Positions 33,707-43,298 of a stretch of 64,000 nt of DNA are shown in pieces (the stretch's first letter is position 1; the number at the start of each line of letters is the position of its first letter). Made by a program: the position numbers and the translations under genes. This DNA comes from Algivirga pacifica (GTDB taxonomy: Bacteria > Bacteroidota > Bacteroidia > Cytophagales > Flammeovirgaceae): positions 1 to 64,000 of the forward strand of contig NZ_BAABJX010000062.1 in assembly GCF_039543525.1 (NCBI RefSeq), written 5' to 3'. The notes under the pieces were generated by a model. It did not search any database. It was not told where the DNA came from and worked only from the letters and a program-made list of their open reading frames with translations.

Positions 33707-35617
33707 CTATTTCTTATAAAGCTTAAAGGCTTCTATCGCTGCATATTGCGCCATCCCTAGTTCATCATATCGCTTGGCAGTCCCCTGATTACGATCCTCT
33801 GCTCGTTTCCAGAATTCCCGCTCATCTTCTCCTTGATAAAGAATATTGTCTTTCTGAGATCGATGAAAGAAGATCCCTCTTCTTTTTCGCATCACTTGTT
33901 CCGGAGACATAGGAACAGCCATGTCAATCTCATCAATATTCCATTCTTGCCATGTTCCTCTGTATAACCATACCCAACAGTCCTTCATAAAGTCTTCAGC
34001 AGCTAGGTCCTGTAATACTTTTTGTATAGCATCCAGACAGAGTCGCTGTGTACCGTGTGGATCGGATAGATCACCGGCTGCAAAGATTTGATGTGGCTTT
34101 AATTGGGAGATAAGGGATTTTACCAATGCATAATCCTCTTTTCCTAAAGGCTTTTTTCGCACTTTTCCGGTCTCATAAAAAGGCATATTGAGGAAGTGTA
34201 TACGCTCTTCAGGGAGACCGTAATAATGCATAGCAGCAATGGCTTCTTCCTTACGAACAAGCGCCTTGATCTTTCGGATTGCCATCGAGTCAAAATCTCC
34301 TTCCTCTTTTGTGCCAAGATACTCCAAGACTTCCTTGAAGGGAGCTTCTAATGTATCAGAAGGTAACTTGAAGTGATGAAGTAACTCTTTGGCAAAGCGA
34401 GTATATCGTCTTGTAACGGCATCAGACACCCCTAAACTACCAGAAGTTTGATAAGCTATGTGTACCTCATGTCCTTGTTCTATGAGCCTTTCAATAGTCC
34501 CTCCCATAGAGATGACATCATTACCGGCATGAGGAGAAAAGATCAATACTCTTTTTTGAGCAGGCAAGGTTCTTTCAGGTCTTTGAGAGTCATCCGCATT
34601 TGGTTTTCCACCAGGCCATCCAGTAATGGTATGTTGAAGCATATTGAAAACCTTAATGTTGAGGTCATAAGCAGAACCAATGGTACTGATAAGCTCATCC
34701 AAACCATGCTCATTATAATCATGCTCTGTGAGCATGAGCACGGGCTTTTGAATTTTCAAAGCTAGCCATACTACTGCCTTTTTAATAAGATTATCTTCCC
34801 ATACACAAGACCTGACTAACCAGGGAGTCGTGTAGCGTGTCAGTTGCTGAGAGCCTGATGTATCTAGAAAAGCACTACAATCCTCATGTTGTTGTAAAAA
34901 AGAGGCGGGAACTTTATCAGTAACAGGTCCTTCGATCATGGCTTTTACGATATGGGCTTTGGTGTAGCCCCATGCCATTAAACAAACCTGTTTAGCTTTC
35001 AGGATAGTCCCGACACCCATGGTGATTGCTCTACGGGGTACATTTTCTATTCCATTAAAAGAGGAAGAAGCGTCACTTCTGGTAACATTATCTAAAGTAA
35101 CAAGACGTGTTTTGGAATGTGCTGTGGAGCCTGGCTCATTAAAGCCGATATGTCCACTTCGACCAATTCCTAATAGTTGAATATCAATGCCTCCTACTTC
35201 CTGTATCTTTTCTTCATATTGCTTACAATACTCATATAGTTCTTCCTGGGGGATATCTCCTTTAGGAATATGTGTATTGTGTGGAAGAATATCAATATGA
35301 TCGAAGAGGTTTTCCTTCATAAAACGAACGTAGCTATGAATCGAATCAGGACTCATTGGATAGTATTCATCCAAATTAAAGGTGATGACATTGCGAAAGC
35401 TTAGTCCTTCTTCCTGATGAAGCTTGATCAGTTCGTCATATACTTTTAAGGGAGAGGATCCCGTAGCTAGTCCCAGTACCGTTTTTTTTCCTTGGTTTTC
35501 TCTCTCTCGAATTAGGGAGGCGATTCTTTCTGCAATATGCTTAGAGGCCTCAGCAGCATCAGAAAACGTGTGTGTCGTTACTTTTTCAAATTCTCTATCT
35601 GGTATCTGTGGTGTCAT
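33707..35617 (-). CDS. NagB-like deaminase fused to a degenerate LmbE/PIG-L domain
   Basis: The N-terminal half (about 1-260) is a glucosamine-6-phosphate deaminase/isomerase, with LATGSSPLKVYDELI, FNLDEYYPM and GIGRSGHIGFNEPGS. Such enzymes turn glucosamine 6-phosphate into fructose 6-phosphate and ammonia. The C-terminal half (about 350-636) has the LmbE/PIG-L deacetylase fold. Its metal motif, normally HPDDD in this fusion family, reads HAGND, and the later DPHGTH reads DPHGTQ, so zinc binding is probably lost. I use ATG 35617 (MTPQIPDREF); in-frame ATGs at 35677 and 35710 would lengthen the N-terminus, and homologues vary here. A nagB paralogue lies just upstream. Confidence 0.85.
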   Translation of the reverse strand: MTPQIPDREFEKVTTHTFSDAAEASKHIAERIASLIRERENQGKKTVLGLATGSSPLKVYDELIKLHQEEGLSFRNVITFNLDEYYPMSPDSIHSYVRFMKENLFDHIDILPHNTHIPKGDIPQEELYEYCKQYEEKIQEVGGIDIQLLGIGRSGHIGFNEPGSTAHSKTRLVTLDNVTRSDASSSFNGIENVPRRAITMGVGTILKAKQVCLMAWGYTKAHIVKAMIEGPVTDKVPASFLQQHEDCSAFLDTSGSQQLTRYTTPWLVRSCVWEDNLIKKAVVWLALKIQKPVLMLTEHDYNEHGLDELISTIGSAYDLNIKVFNMLQHTITGWPGGKPNADDSQRPERTLPAQKRVLIFSPHAGNDVISMGGTIERLIEQGHEVHIAYQTSGSLGVSDAVTRRYTRFAKELLHHFKLPSDTLEAPFKEVLEYLGTKEEGDFDSMAIRKIKALVRKEEAIAAMHYYGLPEERIHFLNMPFYETGKVRKKPLGKEDYALVKSLISQLKPHQIFAAGDLSDPHGTQRLCLDAIQKVLQDLAAEDFMKDCWVWLYRGTWQEWNIDEIDMAVPMSPEQVMRKRRGIFFHRSQKDNILYQGEDEREFWKRAEDRNQGTAKRYDELGMAQYAAIEAFKLYKK

Positions 35618-35757
35618 GATATTGTCATTCAAGTCGTATTCCTTAGTGTAAAAGGGAGGGGTGAGATACGGAGACATAAACAAAATGTGAGTGTCTCCTC
35701 TTCGCTTCACTTATAAAGGAATAAAGTGAGTGCTTTATGGTACTTAATACTAAAAAG

Positions 35758-35803
35758 AAGGCATGAATATCAACTATAATAAGGAGTTGATGCTCATGCC
35801 TTT
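35758..35803 (-). terminator. Terminator after the shorter nagB
   Basis: AAGGCATGA..ATCAACT pairs with AGTTGAT..TCATGCCTT (two-base internal loop); read on the minus strand a CTTCTTTTTAG tract follows. It separates the two nagB paralogues. Confidence 0.78.
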
Positions 35804-35815
35804 GAATATTTCTTA

Positions 35816-36583
35816 TTAAAGTGCAGAGGCTGCAGTTTTATCAAGGTATACCTGTGTGTTTGCATGGTATTGTAGGAAAGTAGCAGGAACCTGCTCTGAA
35901 ATCTCTCCTTGTATCATCTCTTTGACAATAGCTGCTTTACTTTCTCCCCAGGCAAGCATAATTACTTCTTTGGCTTTCATGATCGTACCTACTCCCATAG
36001 TGATGGCACTACTTGGAACATGCTCAATTCCACCAAAGCCAGGTGCAGCATCAATACGTGTAATTTCGTGTAGAATAACTTGACGCGTAAGAGAATCCAA
36101 TGATGAAGGCGGCTCGTTAAATCCGATGTGACCAGTTCTTCCTATACCTAAAAGTTGTATGTCTATTCCTCCTACTGCAGCTATTTTTTGTTCATACTCC
36201 TGACAAAAACTATCTACTTGTTCTTGACTTAGTGTGCCGTCAGGGATATGGATATTTTCAGGTTTGATATCAATATGCTTAAAAAGATTTTCTTGCATAA
36301 AGTAGACATAGCTATGTGCAGAGTTTGCATCCATGGGTAGGTATTCGTCCAAGTTGAATGTGATTACATTCTGAAAGCTTAGCCCTTCCTCTTTGTGAAG
36401 ACGGATAAGTTCTGCATATACTCCTAGTGGTGATGATCCCGTAGCAAGTCCTAGAATAGTATTCTCTCCTTTAGAGTCTCTATCTTGGATAAGTTCTGCA
36501 ATACGTGCTGCTGCTTTTTTGGATGCAACTTCCTTGGAGTCAAATGTATTTACGCTCAGTTGATATGTTTCTAATACTGACAT
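35816..36583 (-). CDS. nagB: Glucosamine-6-phosphate deaminase
   Basis: The enzyme feeds amino-sugar carbon into glycolysis. Start at ATG 36583 (MSVLETYQLSVNTFDS) gives 255 residues, normal for NagB; the longer frame adds a non-conserved basic leader. Motifs are LATGSSPLGVYAELI, FNLDEYLPM and GIGRTGHIGFNEP. The E. coli enzyme has DGH where this reads TGH, so one residue of its catalytic relay differs while His and Glu are kept. Closely similar to the N-terminal half of the gene downstream, hence a tandem duplication. Confidence 0.9.
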   Translation of the reverse strand: MSVLETYQLSVNTFDSKEVASKKAAARIAELIQDRDSKGENTILGLATGSSPLGVYAELIRLHKEEGLSFQNVITFNLDEYLPMDANSAHSYVYFMQENLFKHIDIKPENIHIPDGTLSQEQVDSFCQEYEQKIAAVGGIDIQLLGIGRTGHIGFNEPPSSLDSLTRQVILHEITRIDAAPGFGGIEHVPSSAITMGVGTIMKAKEVIMLAWGESKAAIVKEMIQGEISEQVPATFLQYHANTQVYLDKTAASAL

Positions 36584-36767
36584 AGCCCTGCTTTTTGATC
36601 GTTCATATTTATGTGTTGATCTCCAGTTTGGCAGCCGGTATATGTTTAGAAAACTTATTCGTACAGCCACCTAGAGATGTGGCTCAAATATTGGCATATA
36701 ATTATTCATTTTGTTTCACTGAAATTAGTGAATTGTAGAAATACCTATTAAGGGCTATCTCTTTAGG

Positions 36768-36824
36768 GGATGAAGGATGAAGGATGAAGGAGAAAGAATA
36801 AGGTTGTAGCTTTCCTTTCTCCTT
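36768..36824. repeat. GGATGAA tandem repeats with inverted partner
   Basis: Three exact GGATGAA units (36768-36788) are followed by GGAGAAA. AAGGAGAAAG (36787-36796) then pairs with CTTTCTCCTT (36815-36824). The hairpin lies next to the 3' end of the response regulator gene on the minus strand and may end its transcription. Confidence 0.78.
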
Positions 36825-36831
36825 TAATATA

Positions 36832-37467
36832 TTACTTAATAATACCCTTTCTGAAGGCGACATTCACCAGCTCGGCAGTATTTTTGGCTTTAAGCTTGAA
36901 GAGCAGATTTTTACGATGAGTTTCTACGGTGTTCTTACTAATGAATAATTTATCAGCAATTTCTTGGGTAGTATTTCCCTCAGCAATGTGCTCCAGAATT
37001 TCTTGCTCCCTTCTTGAGAGCTTTTCAATAGCTTCCTGCTCTTTTGGCTTTCGCATAAAACTGCTTACCAGCGTTTCAGAAACTTCTTTACTGAGGTAGT
37101 TTTCACCCTCAATAACGGTTCGAATAGCAAATATTAATTCTTTCTTGCCAGTGTTTTTAAGAATATATCCTTGAGCGCCGACTTTCAGCATATTGGAGAT
37201 AAAGTCTTTGTCATTATGCATGGACAGTCCCAAAATCTTCATGTCTGGAAACTTTTTAAGGATATGTTCTGTCGCTTCTATACCGTCCATTTCAGGCATA
37301 CTGATATCCATGATGATAAGATCAGCATTAGTATCTTCTAGTAAGTCCAGTACAGCTTTTCCATTATGAGCTTCTCCCACTACCTGTATTTGTGGTTCAT
37401 CGATAAGGAGAGATTTGATGCCATCAATAAACATTTGATGGTCATCAGCGATTATTATTCTTGTCAT
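36832..37467 (-). CDS. NarL/FixJ-type response regulator
   Basis: The 211-residue protein has a receiver domain (1-120) with the acidic pair DD at 8-9, phospho-acceptor Asp54 (IIMDISMPEMDG) and Lys in YILKNTGKKE. A LuxR-type helix-turn-helix follows (about 145-205, LSRREQEILEHIAEGNTTQEI and KNTVETHRKNLLFKL). It lies 230 bases downstream of the large histidine kinase on the same strand; the HisKA_3 kinase type normally pairs with NarL-type regulators, so they are a likely pair. Confidence 0.95.
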   Translation of the reverse strand: MTRIIIADDHQMFIDGIKSLLIDEPQIQVVGEAHNGKAVLDLLEDTNADLIIMDISMPEMDGIEATEHILKKFPDMKILGLSMHNDKDFISNMLKVGAQGYILKNTGKKELIFAIRTVIEGENYLSKEVSETLVSSFMRKPKEQEAIEKLSRREQEILEHIAEGNTTQEIADKLFISKNTVETHRKNLLFKLKAKNTAELVNVAFRKGIIK

Positions 37468-37697
37468 ATGTCTTGGTGATTAATGGCTTTCAGAGAGTAT
37501 ACAGAAATGAGTGACTTGATGAAAAAGGCAGCCTCCAAACATACTCTCAGAAGAAGGGTTTCTCTGATTTATATATTCTGCATGACGATGAAAAAGTGTA
37601 AGATGATAAGATCTTTTTTGTCATTACAGAGTGTATCCCTTATTTGATTTTTGAAACAATATTGGTACTAATATAAGATTTTTTTGAACTATTGCAC

Positions 37698-40600
37698 TTA
37701 GGATTCCGAAGAAGCTTCTACAAGTGGGATATCAATCATCACTGAAGTACCATATCCGGGACGAGAGTCAATTTGATAGCTCCCTTTCAGGTAATCTACT
37801 CTGGAGGCTATATTTTCCAGTCCGATACCTGTTGGTTTGTGACTGAGATCAAATCCTATTCCGTCGTCCTCTATGCTAATATTTAAGGAGTCGTCGTATC
37901 GCATGAGTTGGAAGTCAATCTGCTTAGCCTTTGCATGCTTATTGATATTTTGTAAAAGCTCTAGACAAATACGATATACAGCTACTTCAATATTGGAAGG
38001 GAGTCGATCTTCAAAGCCATAAGCCTGAAAATTGATTTCTAAACCACTGCTAGACTGTACCTGGTCTACAAAACTGCTTAGTGTTGTAATAAGACCAAAT
38101 TTGGTGAGTGAACTAGGTAACATATTATGAGAGATACGACGAACCTCTTGACAGGCATCATCCAATAGCTGCAATGCTTTAATATACTCTTGAGCTTTGG
38201 TATGCTCAACATTTTGTTCAAATGGATCCTGTAGGTGGGTGAATAACATTTTAACACTTCCAAGAAGGGCACCGAGACTATCGTGGAGATCTTCAGCAAT
38301 ACGTTTTCGTTCTTTCTCCTGTGTTTCTACAATAGCTGCAAGGTATTTACTTTTTTGTTCTTCAATTAGCTTATGAAGTTGTTCCTTCTCTGCCATTTCC
38401 TGCTTCAACTCCGTATTGAGTCTGAGCGTTTGTTGATGAATCTTTGCTTTTTCTAGGTGTAATCCTCCCTGTTTGGCGATCAGTTTGATCCAGGCAGATC
38501 GATTATCATTGAATACCTGATTATGATGGTAGTTTTCAAAGTAAATAACTCCCGTTAACTCATTGTTGATAACGATAGGAATACACAGGTATGCTTGTAT
38601 AGTATATTGCTTGATATAGTCTTTTTCTCTTAATAAATCATCTTCCAGAGGTTTGCTACTGTGAGCAATTTGGAGAGTACGGGCACAGTATAGAATAGTA
38701 GAGTGAGGGACTTTGCTATAGTCCTTGAGATAGGTAGTCGCATTGGAAACAGAAAGTTGGTGAGTTTCAGCATCAGCTTCTCCTGAAAATACAAGGTCAT
38801 TCTTTTCCTTAAGGAAGATTACACAGCGACTGGCTGCCGAAGAGGTAAGCAATAAGGTAAGTAGTTTCTTTAGGGCTTTCTCTTCACTAATTTCAGTACT
38901 GATCTCCTGTTGTATAGCTTCTAAAGAGAGCATATTTTGCTTGAAAGGCATATTGAGCGGAAGAAGGTAAGTGTATTTTTCTTCCAGTTGTAACACCTTA
39001 GATTTGGCTCCCCAACGTTGAAAAGCATTGATGGCATGGAAAAGCTCCTCTCTTCCTAAGTTTGCTTCTCGTTGACTTAAAAGAAAGTTGAAAAGTCGAA
39101 GGTGAGCGATTCCTTTATTTTGGGGGAAGAGGTCAATATTAGCTTGCTTAATAGCTTTTTGAAACGCCTCTTTAATCAGGGCTGTATTATTACCTTCCAA
39201 ACGAAGTAACTCAGCTTTTAAGAGTAGGGATCGATGAAGTTGATTCGTTTTACAGTTAACTTCCCAAAATTCAATTTTTTCTAAATATTTCTTGAGCTCA
39301 TCGATATAGTGTTCTCGTTGATTTTTGGAGATATTGACAAAGTTTGCAGCAATAGCAAGGGCCAAGAAGAAAAGATGTTCTACATATAAAGGAGCACTCT
39401 TCTGTAAAGTAGAGTACTTTAAGCCCAATTCTCCCTCTTCCATTGCCGCTTCGTACATATCCATCAAAAAATAGTACTTACTTCGAATATGATGATAGAA
39501 AAATTGTTCTTCATCAGATTGCTGCTGTATTATATGTCTGGATACTTCTCCAGGGGAAGAGAGGGTAGCACTATTACCACTTAAGTAAAGGATCAACTGT
39601 AAAGGATACTTATAGATGGGCATCCCTTTTCCTTCTAATGAATTGATGGAAGATGCTTTATTGTCAATAAGTGTTTGTAAAGAGAATCCTGCGATAAACT
39701 TTAGGTTAAAGAGGAATCCTTTAAGTAGTTGCACACCAATCTCGTCACCACTGCCTATAGCAGACTGTATACTCTCCTCCAACAAAGGAATAGCCTCACG
39801 GTAGGGTCTTTGCCAACTCAGGATATAATAAGCATAGGCCCCATTGATTCTTGGCGTTTGTATTGTTGGCGGAAGGCTATTATTGTATCGGTAGCCGACA
39901 CTGCTTAAAGCAAAAGCAATAGTGAAATCATCTTCAAAAGTGATTAACATTCGACCATAAATAATCAGCCCCATACACCCAATAGTGGTCATCTTGGTAG
40001 ATAAACTCAAGTTTACAATATAAGCCGATTGCCAATAAAGAAGCTTACTGGAATAATGTTGTAAGGCAACACCACTGGCATATAGTATCCTAAGAATAGC
40101 ATCCTCCTGGGCTGTTAGTTCCCGTTGATGATAATCATAGAGGTGGTCAATACCGTATTCCTGAATGTACGTCCTAATATTTGTGTTTTGTACTTCCAAT
40201 GCTTCTGAGAGTTCCTTCTCTTCCACGGGAAGCTGTGTGCCCAATTCTCTTAAAGCTTCTTGGGTAATATCTATCGCATTTTGGAAACGGGTTGTATGGA
40301 TGTTGATCACTATTTTTTGTTCATAGGCTTTACTTCTTAATACAGGATCTGTCGTGTATTGAAGGATTTTGTCTAGGTGGATTTCTGATAAATCATAGTT
40401 TCCGTGACGATACTCACAAGTGGCTTTTTCTAATTGAATCTCTGTTTTGAGAGTGGTTTGCTCATCTTTAGAGGTAGTTTCTTTCAGGAGATCAGCGGCG
40501 GTATTATAGAATTTAATAGCTAACTCAAAAGCACGGTTTTCTCGGGCAGCATTTCCTGCTTGTAAATTAAGCTGGGCCAAAAAGAGAAACTTATTGCGGT

Positions 40601-41870
40601 GTATAACAATTGGTAGGGCCTCATTGTATTGCTGTGTTGTATAAAATAATGCAGAGGTGTCTTCCTGTAAGCGAGAGAGGGGAAACATGGTCTCGGCAAT
40701 CAGAAAGTGCATCATTTCCCGCTGGTGTAACGGGATATTTTTATAGATAATATCAGCAAAATACCCTTCAGGAAAACGGATGCTTTTTTGTTCCTTTTGA
40801 ATAAGTTGTAGTTGTACAGCTTCCTGTATCAGCTGCTGAAGAGTTTCGGAGCTAGTGTGCAAAAGGTGTTGAATGACTTCTTCATGATAGTAGCCAATAC
40901 AAGCGATATACTCTAGCATTTTTTGTGTTGGAAGAGAGGCATTGTTTAACCTTTGCAATACTGAACCTTCCATGTTCATTTGTCCATATTGCTCGTAGAT
41001 TTCCCTTTGATTGGCTTCCCATACACCATCCTTTAGCCATATAAGTTTAGAATCACGAAGCTCTTTTAGTAAGGTATGTACGTAAAAGGGGTGGCCTTCC
41101 GTTAGTTTTAAAACAGTCTCTGATAAAGAGGCACTAACCTCTCCATTGGGAAAGTTCTGCTTAATTAGTATTTGGATATCATCCAATGTCATGTGTTTGA
41201 TCTCTAGTTCGGTCACCTGAATGGTGTCTTCCATGAAATCTTTCAAGAGCAAATTGATCGGATGTCCTTTTTGAACTTCGTTTTTTCGATATGCTCCCAG
41301 TACAAAAATCTTGTGGTTGTCCGTATTGAAGGCCAGGTATTTTAAGAGATTGGTACTGGAAGGGTCAATCCACTGTAGATTATCTAGAATAAAGACACAA
41401 GGTTTATGACTAAAAGAAATGAAAATATCCAAAAGCGTTTTAATCAAAGGATATAGCTGGTTTTCCACTCCCATGATTTGCTGCTGTGAGGTCATAGGGT
41501 CTTTTAGTAGAAGAGATAACTCTGGGATATAGTCTGTAATAAAGGAAAGGTTGTTCCCCAGTTTTTCGATCAGGTTTCTTTCTAGTAGGTCAAGAGCACC
41601 TCTATCGTAGTTAGTAATGATATAATGTACATGGTTAGAAATAGCTTGTTTAAAGCCATGATAGGGAATTCCTTGATGGTAAGCGTTGAAGTTTCCTTCA
41701 ATGATAAGCGCTTCTGATTGTATATGCTCCTTGAACTGTTGAACAAGGGTAGTTTTACCCATGCCCAAATAACCTGATACAAAAGCAAAACGAATATTCC
41801 AGGATTGGGATTTTTTCAGTTGCTCATAAGCTTTTAGAATAGGAGATATGGAGATATGATTATTTTTCAT
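37698..41870 (-). CDS. AAA-ATPase / TPR / GAF histidine kinase
   Basis: The 1390-residue protein starts with a STAND/AAA-type ATPase (about 10-380): Walker A GYLGMGKTT at 33-41 and Walker B FILDNLQWIDP. A long helical TPR-like region (about 430-960) comes next. Then a GAF domain (about 985-1130), a coiled coil and a HisKA_3 dimerisation domain with the phospho-His in AEDLHDSLGALLG (about residue 1195). It ends with a HATPase domain (NINKHAKA, DDGIGFD, GIGLENI). The family often carries an N-terminal Ser/Thr kinase, which is absent here. No membrane helix is seen, so it senses cytoplasmic signals. Pairs with the regulator downstream. Confidence 0.92.
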   Translation of the reverse strand: MKNNHISISPILKAYEQLKKSQSWNIRFAFVSGYLGMGKTTLVQQFKEHIQSEALIIEGNFNAYHQGIPYHGFKQAISNHVHYIITNYDRGALDLLERNLIEKLGNNLSFITDYIPELSLLLKDPMTSQQQIMGVENQLYPLIKTLLDIFISFSHKPCVFILDNLQWIDPSSTNLLKYLAFNTDNHKIFVLGAYRKNEVQKGHPINLLLKDFMEDTIQVTELEIKHMTLDDIQILIKQNFPNGEVSASLSETVLKLTEGHPFYVHTLLKELRDSKLIWLKDGVWEANQREIYEQYGQMNMEGSVLQRLNNASLPTQKMLEYIACIGYYHEEVIQHLLHTSSETLQQLIQEAVQLQLIQKEQKSIRFPEGYFADIIYKNIPLHQREMMHFLIAETMFPLSRLQEDTSALFYTTQQYNEALPIVIHRNKFLFLAQLNLQAGNAARENRAFELAIKFYNTAADLLKETTSKDEQTTLKTEIQLEKATCEYRHGNYDLSEIHLDKILQYTTDPVLRSKAYEQKIVINIHTTRFQNAIDITQEALRELGTQLPVEEKELSEALEVQNTNIRTYIQEYGIDHLYDYHQRELTAQEDAILRILYASGVALQHYSSKLLYWQSAYIVNLSLSTKMTTIGCMGLIIYGRMLITFEDDFTIAFALSSVGYRYNNSLPPTIQTPRINGAYAYYILSWQRPYREAIPLLEESIQSAIGSGDEIGVQLLKGFLFNLKFIAGFSLQTLIDNKASSINSLEGKGMPIYKYPLQLILYLSGNSATLSSPGEVSRHIIQQQSDEEQFFYHHIRSKYYFLMDMYEAAMEEGELGLKYSTLQKSAPLYVEHLFFLALAIAANFVNISKNQREHYIDELKKYLEKIEFWEVNCKTNQLHRSLLLKAELLRLEGNNTALIKEAFQKAIKQANIDLFPQNKGIAHLRLFNFLLSQREANLGREELFHAINAFQRWGAKSKVLQLEEKYTYLLPLNMPFKQNMLSLEAIQQEISTEISEEKALKKLLTLLLTSSAASRCVIFLKEKNDLVFSGEADAETHQLSVSNATTYLKDYSKVPHSTILYCARTLQIAHSSKPLEDDLLREKDYIKQYTIQAYLCIPIVINNELTGVIYFENYHHNQVFNDNRSAWIKLIAKQGGLHLEKAKIHQQTLRLNTELKQEMAEKEQLHKLIEEQKSKYLAAIVETQEKERKRIAEDLHDSLGALLGSVKMLFTHLQDPFEQNVEHTKAQEYIKALQLLDDACQEVRRISHNMLPSSLTKFGLITTLSSFVDQVQSSSGLEINFQAYGFEDRLPSNIEVAVYRICLELLQNINKHAKAKQIDFQLMRYDDSLNISIEDDGIGFDLSHKPTGIGLENIASRVDYLKGSYQIDSRPGYGTSVMIDIPLVEASSES

Positions 41871-41961
41871 AGTGTCAGATACAGTAGGAGGATCAACTTA
41901 AAAAGTTTATTGGTACTTTAGAGTTCTATTGATACATAACGTAGACATACTACAAGTACTC

Positions 41962-41969
41962 TACATTTG
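41962..41969 (+). promoter_or_regulatory. Possible -7 box for the M50 peptidase gene
   Basis: TACATTTG fits TAnnTTTG and lies 40 bases before ATG 42010. No -33 box is at the usual spacing, so support is partial. Confidence 0.35.
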
Positions 41970-42009
41970 AAAAATACGATTGGCTTATAATATACATTTA
42001 CTTAAGAAG

Positions 42010-43137
42010 ATGAAACAACGATTGGGGCTTAAAAAAATACTATTACATCTAGGACTTTTTCTAATTACACTGGTAGGAACCACGTTTGCTGGGGCAGAAT
42101 GGATGTACGGAAAATTTTTATTGTTCACAGGAGTATCTTTTCAAGAATTTTTGGGTGGGCTATCCTTCTCTTTACCATTTTTGGGAATATTGACCGTACA
42201 CGAATTTGGACACTATTTTACGGCAAAGTACTATAAGCTAAAAGTCACATTGCCTTATTATATTCCTATGTGGTTTTTTGGTGCAGGACCGAGTATTGGT
42301 ACCATGGGAGCGTTCATTAGTATTAAAAGTCGTATTCCTACCCGTAAAGCCTTTTTTGATGTGGGGGTTTCAGGACCATTGGCAGGGTTTGTAATAGCCG
42401 TAGGGGTGTTGTATTATGGTTTTACACACTTACCACCAGCCGAGTATATTTTTGAGATTCATCCGGAGTATAAACAGTGGGGGATGGATTATGCAAAATA
42501 TGCTTATCAAGAGGAAGAAGCCACGATCATTATGGGAACGAACTTGCTGATGGAGTTTTTTAAGGAATATGTGGTGGAAGATCGCACGCTCATTCCCAAT
42601 CCACATGAGATCATGCATTATCCATTTTTGTTGGCGGGATTTTTGGCTTGCTTCTTTACTGCCTTAAACCTCATTCCTATTGGACAGTTAGACGGTGGTC
42701 ATGTACTCTATGGGATGATCGGTCGTAAGTGGCACAGCCGTATAGCTCCAGGAATCTTTTCTTTATTTTTATTTTTTGCAGGACTAGGGTTATTCTCTGC
42801 CAAGGAGGGATACGGAGTATATCCTTTATATGGAGCGCCAATCTATATTTATTTTCTTTATTGGGTATTGGCAAAGGCATTTCGTCAGTCTATGAATCGT
42901 ATAGTCGTAGCGATGGCAATCTTTACGGCACAACTAGTTATTAAAACGTATTGGCCTTCAGCCCAAGGGTTTGAGGGATGGTTGTTGTTTGCCTTTATTT
43001 TAGGTAGAGTATTGGGGGTGCATCATCCACCGGCAACAATCGAAGCTCCTATTGGTCTTAGGAGACAGTTGTTGGGATGGCTATCATGGTTAGTTTTTAT
43101 TTTATGTTTTTCTCCTATGCCTATTGAGATTGTTTAA
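42010..43137 (+). CDS. Site-2-protease-like M50 metallopeptidase
   Basis: An integral-membrane zinc protease of 375 residues with about eight hydrophobic segments. The zinc motif HEFGHYFTAKYY is in an early helix and the third ligand in NLIPIGQLDGGHVLYG. M50 enzymes cleave membrane-bound substrates, often to free regulators. I start at ATG 42010 (MKQRLGLKKILLH). An upstream TTG (41980) lies only 10 bases after a promoter-like TACATTTG. No obvious substrate or anti-sigma gene is adjacent. Confidence 0.9.
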   Translation: MKQRLGLKKILLHLGLFLITLVGTTFAGAEWMYGKFLLFTGVSFQEFLGGLSFSLPFLGILTVHEFGHYFTAKYYKLKVTLPYYIPMWFFGAGPSIGTMGAFISIKSRIPTRKAFFDVGVSGPLAGFVIAVGVLYYGFTHLPPAEYIFEIHPEYKQWGMDYAKYAYQEEEATIIMGTNLLMEFFKEYVVEDRTLIPNPHEIMHYPFLLAGFLACFFTALNLIPIGQLDGGHVLYGMIGRKWHSRIAPGIFSLFLFFAGLGLFSAKEGYGVYPLYGAPIYIYFLYWVLAKAFRQSMNRIVVAMAIFTAQLVIKTYWPSAQGFEGWLLFAFILGRVLGVHHPPATIEAPIGLRRQLLGWLSWLVFILCFSPMPIEIV

Positions 43138-43240
43138 GGAGAAAGGAGAAAGGAGAAAGGAAGAGTGCCTAAATAAAAGGAGAAAATTAAATTCCTTTAT
43201 ACCTTTTACTTTTAACCTATTACTTTTTTTCCTTTCTCCT
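43136..43240. repeat. AAGGAGA array facing an inverted array
   Basis: Three AAGGAGA units (43136-43156) begin inside the stop codon of the peptidase gene. About 45 bases later degenerate CCTTTTA/CCTATTA units (43202-43228) run into CCTTTCTCCTT (43231-43241), complementary to the first array. The region lies between convergent genes. It carries both the AAGGAGA unit of 4208 and the complement of the TAAAAGG unit of 17151. Confidence 0.75.
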
Positions 43241-43298
43241 TCAATTTTATAAACAAGCTCTTAGTGTTCAGTCTTAAGGATGCGTTTAACCAACTTAT

